64,000 bases of DNA, taken from contig JALIRH010000096.1 of the NCBI GenBank assembly GCA_023055505.1, positions 471,501 to 535,500 of the forward strand, read 5' to 3'. Below, one piece after another: positions 57,735-64,000 of this stretch; the stretch's first letter is position 1; each line of letters opens with the position of its first letter. This stretch comes from Callipepla californica brunnescens (taxonomy: Eukaryota > Chordata > Aves > Galliformes > Odontophoridae). Both the position numbers and the translations under genes were made by a program. A model generated the notes under the pieces. It worked only from the letters and a program-made list of their open reading frames with translations. It was not told the origin of the DNA and did not search any database.

Positions 57735-58716
57735 CACAGTCATATTCCCTGAATTTTAATTGGGAGGTTGTGACGATTTGACATTCTGACATTAAGACAT
57801 TCTGACATCATGACATTCTCCCTTTCTCACATTCTGACATGTTGACATTGTGACATTCTAATATTCTCTCATTGTGACATTGTGACATTCTGACATTCTT
57901 ATATTCTCACCTTCTGATGTTCTGGCATTCTGACAATCTGCCATAGTGACATTCTGACATTGTGATATTGTGATATTATGACATTGTGGCTTTGTGACTT
58001 TGTGATATTCTCGCAGTGTCAAATTCTGTGATTCTGACATTCTGAGATTGTGACATCGTGGCATTTTGGGAATCTGGCATAGTGATATTGTGATATTCTC
58101 ACATTTTGTCATTCTCACATTCTGACAATCTGATATTGTGACATTCTCAGATTGTTACATTGCTGCGTTCTGAAATTCTCTCATTGTGACATTGTGAAGT
58201 TGTGAAATTCTGACATTCTGACATTATGATGTGATGTCTGTTACATTCTGAGATTGTGCCAATGTTACATTCTTCTATTCAGATACATTGTGACATTCTC
58301 AACTTAGGACATTCTGATATTCTTGCATTCTGACGTTGTGACATTCTGACATTCTGAAATTCGGACATTCTCACATAATCACATTCTGACATCATTTCGT
58401 TCTCACATTCTGACATTCTGTTATTCTGACATTCTCATATTCTCACTTTGTGACATTGTGACGTTCTGACATCCTCACGTACTGACATTCTGAAAATGCG
58501 ACCTTCTGACATTGTGACACTGTAATATTCTGACTGTGAAATTTTTACATTCTGGTATTGTGACAGTCTTTTATTTTTGCATTGTGACATTCTGACACTG
58601 TGACATTTTTAGATTCTCACATTGTGATATTTTGGCATTGTGAAATTCTAACCTTGTGACACTGACATTCTAACATTGTGATACTTTGATATTGTGACTG
58701 TCACATTCTGACACCG
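57735..58716. repeat. 8-bp minisatellite, copy 2, third block
   Basis: Equivalent to 11005-11988; ends at the same GACACCG junction into telomere-like DNA. Confidence 0.9.
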
Positions 58717-61700
58717 TTAGGGTAGGGTTAGGGTTAGGTTTAAGGGGTAGGGTAGGGATGGGGTAGGGTTAGGGTTAGATAATGGTTAGGGTAAGTATTA
58801 GGGTCAGGGTTAAGGGTAGGGTGTGAGGTAGGGTTAGGGTTTTAGGGTTAGGGTAGGGTTAGGGTTAGGTTAGGGTAGGGTTTAGGGTTAAGGTGTAGGG
58901 TTAGGGTAAGGGTAGGGTTAGGGTTAGGGGTTAAGGTTAGGGGTTAGGGTCAGGGGTTAGGTTTAGGGATAGGGTCAGGGTTAGGGTTAGAATTAGCGTA
59001 GGGTTAGGTTTAGGGTAAGGGTTAGGGTAGGGTAAGGGTTAGGGTTAGGGTTGGGTAAGGGTTAGGGGTAGGATTACGGGTAGGGTTAGTGTTAAGGTAG
59101 GGTCCATCAATAGGGTTAGCAAAGGGTTAGGTGTTAGGGTTAGGTGTTAGGGTTAGGGGTTAGGGTTAGGGTAGAACTAGGGTCCATCAATAGGGTTATG
59201 GTAGGGTTAGGGTTTAGGGTTAGGGTAGGGTTAGGGTTAGAGTAGAATTAGGGTTAGATTGGAGGGTTAGGGTAGGGTTAGGGTTAAGGGTTAGGGTAGG
59301 GTTAGAGATAGGTAAGGGTTAGGGTAAGGGTTAGGGTTAGGGATAGGGTAAGGGTAAGGGTTAGGGTTAGGGTAGGGCTAGGGTTAGGGATAGGTAAGGG
59401 TTAGGGTAAGGGTTAGTGTAGGGTTAGGGGTAGGGGTATGGGTAGGGTTAGGGTAGGGTTAGGTTTAGGGTTGGATTAGAATTTTCGGTAAGGGTTAGGG
59501 TTAGGAGTTAGGGTCAGTGTCAGGGTTAGGGCTTAGCGTTAGGGATAGGGTAAGAGTTAGGGTAGGGTTAGTGTTAGGGTTAGAGTTAGGGTAAGGGTAG
59601 GGTTAGGGTAGGTTTAGGGTAAGGTTAGGGTTTGGGTTAGGGGTTAGGGGTTAGGGCTAGGGTAGGGTTAGGTCTAGGGTAGGGCTAGGGTAGGGTTAGG
59701 GGTTTGTGTTAGGGTTAGGGGCAGGGTTAGGGTTAGGATTAGGGTAGGGTTTGGGTTAGGTAAGGGTTTGGGGTTAGGGCTTATGGGTTGGGGTTAGGGG
59801 TTAGGGTCACGGTTAGGGTAGGGTAAGGTTAGGGTTAGGGTTAGTGTTAGGGTTATGGTTAGGGGTTAGGGTAAATGTTAGGGTAGGGTTAGGGTTAAGG
59901 GTTAGGGTAGGGTTAGGGTTAGGTAAGGGTTAGGGTAGGGTTAAGGAGGGTTAAGGGTAGGGTTTGAGTCAGGGGTAGGGTAGGGTTAGGGTTAGGGTAG
60001 GGTTAGGGGTTAGTGTTAGGGTAGAATTAGGGTTAGATTTGAGGGTTAGTGTAGGGTTAGGGTTAGGTAAGGGATAGGGTTAGGGTTAGGGTTAGGTGTT
60101 AGGGTAGGGTTAGGGTAGGGTTAGGGATAGGTAAGGGTTAGGGTCAGGGATAGTGTTAGGGTCACTGTTAGGGTTAGGGTATGGTTAGGGTTAGGGCAGG
60201 GTTAGGGTAGGGCTAGGGTTAAGGGTTAGGGTTAAAATTAGGGGTTAGGGGTTAGGGCTAGGGTAGGGTTAGGGGTTAGTGTGAGGGTTAGGGGCAGGGT
60301 TAGGGTTAGAGTAGAATTAGGGTTAGATTGGAGGGTTAGGGTAGGGTTAGGGTTAAGGGTTAGGGTTAAGGGTTAGGGTTAAGGGTTAGGGTAGGGTTAG
60401 AGATAGGTAAGGGTTAGGGTAAGGGTTAGGGTTAGGGATAGGGTAAGGGTTAGGGTTAGGGTAGGGCTAGGGTTAGGGATAGGTAAGGGTTATGGTAAGG
60501 GTTAGTGTAGGGGTAGGGGTATGGGTAGGGTTAGGGTAGGGTTAGGGTTAGGGTTGGATTAGAATTTTCGGTAAGGGTTAGGGTTAGGAGTTAGGGTCAG
60601 TGTCAGGGTTAGGGCTTAGCGTTAGGGATAGGGTAAGAGTTAGGGTAGGGTTAGTGTTAGGGTTAGAGTTAGGGTAAGGGTAGGGTTAGGGTAGGTTTAG
60701 GGTAAGGTTAGGGTTTGGGTTAGGGGTTAGGGGTTAGGGCTAGGGTAGGGTTAGGTCTAGGGTAGGGCTAGGGTAGGGTTAGGGGTTTGTGTTAGGGTTA
60801 GGGGCAGGGTTAGGGTTAGGATTAGGGTAGGGTTTGGGTTAGGTAAGGGTTTGGGGTTAGGGCTTATGGGTTGGGGTTAGGGGTTAGGGTCACGGTTAGG
60901 GTAGGGTAAGGTTAGGGTTAGGGTTAGTGTTAGGGTTATGGTTAGGGGTTAGGGTAAATGTTAGGGTAGGGTTAGGGTTAAGGGTTAGGGTAGGGTTAGG
61001 GTTAGGTAAGGGTTAGGGTAGGGTTAAGGAGGGTTAAGGGTAGGGTTTGAGTCAGGGGTAGGGTAGGGTTAGGGTTAGGGTAGGGTTAGGGGTTAGTGTT
61101 AGGGTAGAATTAGGGTTAGATTTGAGGGTTAGTGTAGGGTTAGGGTTAGGTAAGGGATAGGGTTAGGGTTAGGGTTAGGTGTTAGGGTAGGGTTAGGGTA
61201 GGGTTAGGGATAGGTAAGGGTTAGGGTCAGGGATAGTGTTAGGGTCACTGTTAGGGTTAGGGTATGGTTAGGGTTAGGGTAGGGCTAGGGTTAAGGGTTA
61301 GGGTTAAAATTAGGGGTTAGGGGTTAGGGCTAGGGTAGGGTTAGGGGTTAGTGTGAGGGTTAGGGGCAGGGTTAGGGTTAGGGTAGGGTTGGGGTTAGGG
61401 GCAGGGTTAGGGTTAGGGCTTAGGGGTTGGGGTTAGGGGTTAGGGTCACGGTTAGTGCAGGGTTAGGGTTAGTGTTAGGGTAAGGGTTAGGGTAGGGTTA
61501 GGGGTTAGGGTAGGGTTAGTTTTAGTGTTAGTGTTATGGTTAGGTAAGGGTTAGGGGTTAGGGTAAATGTTAGGGTAGTGTTAGGGTTAGGGTAGGGTTA
61601 GGGTTAGGTAACGGTTAGGGTAGGGTTAGGGTCAGGGTTAAGGGTAGGGTTTGAGTCAGGGTTAGGTTTAGGGTGGGGTTAGGGTTAGGGTAGAATTAGG

Positions 61701-61918
61701 GTTAGTTTTGAGGGTTAGTGTAGGGATAGGGTTAGGTAAGGGATAGGGTTAGGGTTAGGGGTTAGGGTAAGTGTTAGAGTAGGGTTAGGGTAGGGTTAGG
61801 GATAGGTAAGGGTTAGGGTCAGGGTTAGGGTCAGGGTTAGGGTTAGGGTAAGTGTTAGGGTTAGGTTTTGGGTCCATCAATAGGGTTAGGGTTAGTTTAG
61901 ATTAGGGTTAGTGTAGGG

Positions 61919-61953
<35 letters not shown>

Positions 61954-64000
61954 TTTAGATTAGGGTTAGTGTAGGGTTAGTGTTAGGGTTAGGGTTTAGG
62001 GTTAGGGGTTACGGTAAGGGTTAGGGTTAGGGGTTAGGGTCAGGGATAGGGTCAATGTTAGGGTTAGGGTAAGGGTTAGGGTTAGGGGTTAAGTTTAGGG
62101 TAGGGTTAGGGTTAGGGTAGGGTTATGGTAAGGAATCAGTAGGGTTAGGGTTAGAGTTAGGGTTAGGGATCTGGTGGGTTGGGGTTAGGGTTTAAGGTTA
62201 GGGTTAGGTTTAGGGTAGGGTTAGGGTAGGGTTAAGGTTTAGGGTTAGGGTTAGGGATAGGTAAGGGTTAGGGTAAGGGATAGGGTTAGGGTGAGGGGTA
62301 GGGTTAGTGTAGGGCTACGGTTAGGGGTTAGGGTTAGGGGTTAGGGTTAGGGTAGTGTTAGGGTTAGGGTGAGGGGTAGGGTTAGGGTAGGGCTACGGTT
62401 AGGGGTTAGGGTTAGGGGTTAGGGTTAGGGTAGTGTTAGGGTTAGGTTAGGGTTAGGGGTAGGGGTATGGGTAGGGTTAGGGTAGGGTTAGGGTTAGGTT
62501 GGATTAGAATTTACGGTAAGGGTTAGGTTTAGTGGTTAGGGTCAGTGTCAGGGTTAGGGGTTAGGGTTAGGGATAGGGTAAGAGTTAGGGTTAGGGTTAG
62601 AGTTAGGGTAGGGTTATAGTTAGGTTTAGGGTAGGGTTAGGGTAAGGGTAGAGTTAGAGTAGGTTTAGGGTAAGGGTAGGGTAGTGTTAGGGTAGGGTAT
62701 GGGTTAGGGATTAGGGCTAGGGTAGGGTTAGGGGTTAGTGTTAGGTTTAGGGTTAGGGTAGGGTTGTGGTTAGGGTTAGGGTAGGGTTGGGGTTAGGGAC
62801 AGGGTTAGGGTTTGGGCTTACGGGTTGGGGATAGGGGTTAGGGTCACGGTTAGGGTAGGGTTAGGTTAGGTTTAGGGTTAGTGTTAGGGTTATGGTTAGG
62901 TAAGGTTTAGGGTAAATGTTAGGGTAGGGTTAGGGTTAGGGTTATGGGTTAGGATTATGGGTTAGGGTTAGGTAAGGTTTAGGGTAGGGTTAGGGTCAGG
63001 GTCAGGGTTAAGGGTAGGGTTTGAGTCAGGGTTAGGGTAGGGTTAGGGGTAGGGTTAGGGTAGGGTTAGGGATAGGTAAGGGTTAGGGTAAGGGTTAGGG
63101 TTAGGGATAGGGTAGGGTTAGGGTTAGGGTAGGGCTAGATTTAGGGGTTAGGGGTAGGGGTATGGTTAGGGTTAGGGTAGGGTTAGGGATAGGTAAGGGT
63201 TAGGGTAAGGGTTAGGGATAGGGTAGGGTTAGGCTTAGGGTAGGGCTAGATGTAGGGGTTAGGGGTAGGGGTATGGGTAAGGGTTAGGGTAGGGTTAGGG
63301 TTAAGGGTTAGAGTAGGGTTAGGGATAGGTAAGGGTTAGGGTAAGGGTTAGGGTTAGGGTCAGGGATGGTGTAGGGTCAGTTTTAGGGTTAGGGTATGGT
63401 TAGTGTAAGGGGTAGGGTTAGGGTTAGGGTAGGGCTAGGGTTAGTGTTAGGGTTAAAATTAGGGGTTAGGGGTTAGGGCTAGGGTAGGGTTAGGGGTTAG
63501 TGTTAGGGTTAGGGTAGGGTTGGGGTTAGGGTTAGGGTTGGGTTGGGGTTAGGGGCAGGGTTAGGGTTAGGGCTTTGGGGTTGGGGTTAGGGGTTAGGGT
63601 CACGGTTAGGGTAGGTTTAGGGTTAGTGTTAGGGTAAGGGTTAGGGTAGGGTTAGGGGTTAGGGTAGGGTTAGTTTTAGTGTTAGTGTTATGGTTAGGTA
63701 AGGGTTAGGGGTTAGGGTAAATGTTAGGGTAGTGTTAGGGTTAGGGTAGGGTTAGGGTTAGGGTAGGGTTAGGGTAGGGTTAGGGTCAGGGTTAAGGGTA
63801 GGGTTTGAGTCAGGGTTAGGGTCAGGGTTAGGGTTAGGGTACGGTTAGGTTAAGTGTTATGGTTAGTGTAGGGTTAGGGTTAGGTTTTGGGTCCATCAAT
63901 AGGGTCAGGGTTAGTTTAGATTAGGGTTAGTGTAGGGTTAGGGTTAGGGTTTAGGGTTAGGGGTTAAGGTTAGGGGTTAGGGTTAGGGTAGGGTTAGGGG
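58717..64000 (+). repeat. Degenerate telomere-like array, copy 2
   Basis: G-rich on plus, equivalent to 11989-18595. It includes an internal 1,083-bp tandem duplication (landmark CAGGGTTAGGGCTTAGCG at 59521 and 60604) that copy 1 lacks, and GGGTCCATCAATAGGG markers near 59100, 59180, 61870 and 63890. It runs off the window. Confidence 0.92.

Larger units (their letters stand above)
46893..64000 (+). repeat. Segmental duplication, copy 2 (continues past the window)
   Basis: Starts within the 11-bp array at the equivalent of position 389 and stays collinear with copy 1 to the window end. Differences: one instead of three copies of a 33-bp unit near 46980; about 321 bp of extra 11-bp repeats at about 49100-49440; shorter CCG runs in the promoter; a 1,083-bp tandem duplication at about 59230-61390; and loss of about 2.45 kb after about 61800. 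Confidence 0.9.

Overview
The window looks like vertebrate, specifically avian (most likely galliform, chicken-like), nuclear DNA from a repeat-rich, GC-extreme region such as a dot microchromosome or subtelomere. The evidence is: recognisable exon pieces of two eukaryotic genes, SGF29 and BOLA2, whose human orthologues both lie in 16p11.2; a broken endogenous retrovirus with an alpharetrovirus-like envelope; solo LTRs with clean target-site duplications; and many kilobases of strand-asymmetric minisatellite and degenerate TTAGGG-type DNA. The species is an inference. There are no bacterial genes, tRNAs, rRNAs or CRISPR arrays. Nearly all long open frames here are products of short-period tandem repeats.

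Layout. (1) 1-6255: an 11-bp minisatellite (consensus CTGCCCCATAG) interrupted by a CpG-rich promoter and the first coding exon of SGF29 (2130-2205). (2) 6256-11988: an 8-bp minisatellite (consensus TGACATTC) carrying two solo LTRs (8576-8908 and 10082-11004). (3) 11989-23865: degenerate G-strand telomere-like DNA with higher-order structure and a third solo LTR (22672-23245). (4) 23866-24860: a C-rich then G-rich tandem region holding the SGF29 terminal exon (24447 onward) plus scrambled partial copies of it. (5) 24861-26024: an ETS/CCAAT-type promoter and short exons resembling the start of BOLA2. (6) 26080-28187: a 10-bp minisatellite with four embedded CTCF-like motifs. (7) 28188-32512: a 5'-truncated, multiply broken endogenous retrovirus on the minus strand (3' LTR, env, pol, end of protease). 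(8) 32356-46892: a block repeated almost three times in tandem (32356-37642, 37643-43691, 43692-46892). Each block starts with the truncated end of the retrovirus, runs through CCCTAA-type DNA, then switches strand to TTAGGG-type DNA. (9) 46893-64000: a second, nearly identical copy of regions 1 to 3, including SGF29 exon 1 and two of the solo LTRs, running off the window end.

How it fits together. SGF29 is present only as exon 1 (twice) and the last exon; no internal exons could be found in the 22 kb between them. These are therefore either rearranged gene fragments or a gene with satellite-filled introns whose other exons lie elsewhere. The insertion history can be partly ordered. Two LTRs were inserted before the large duplication, because both copies have them. 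The third was inserted after its flanking satellite had been copied, because two paralogous empty sites survive. The retroviral fragment was already truncated and joined to telomere-like DNA when that block was tandemly amplified.
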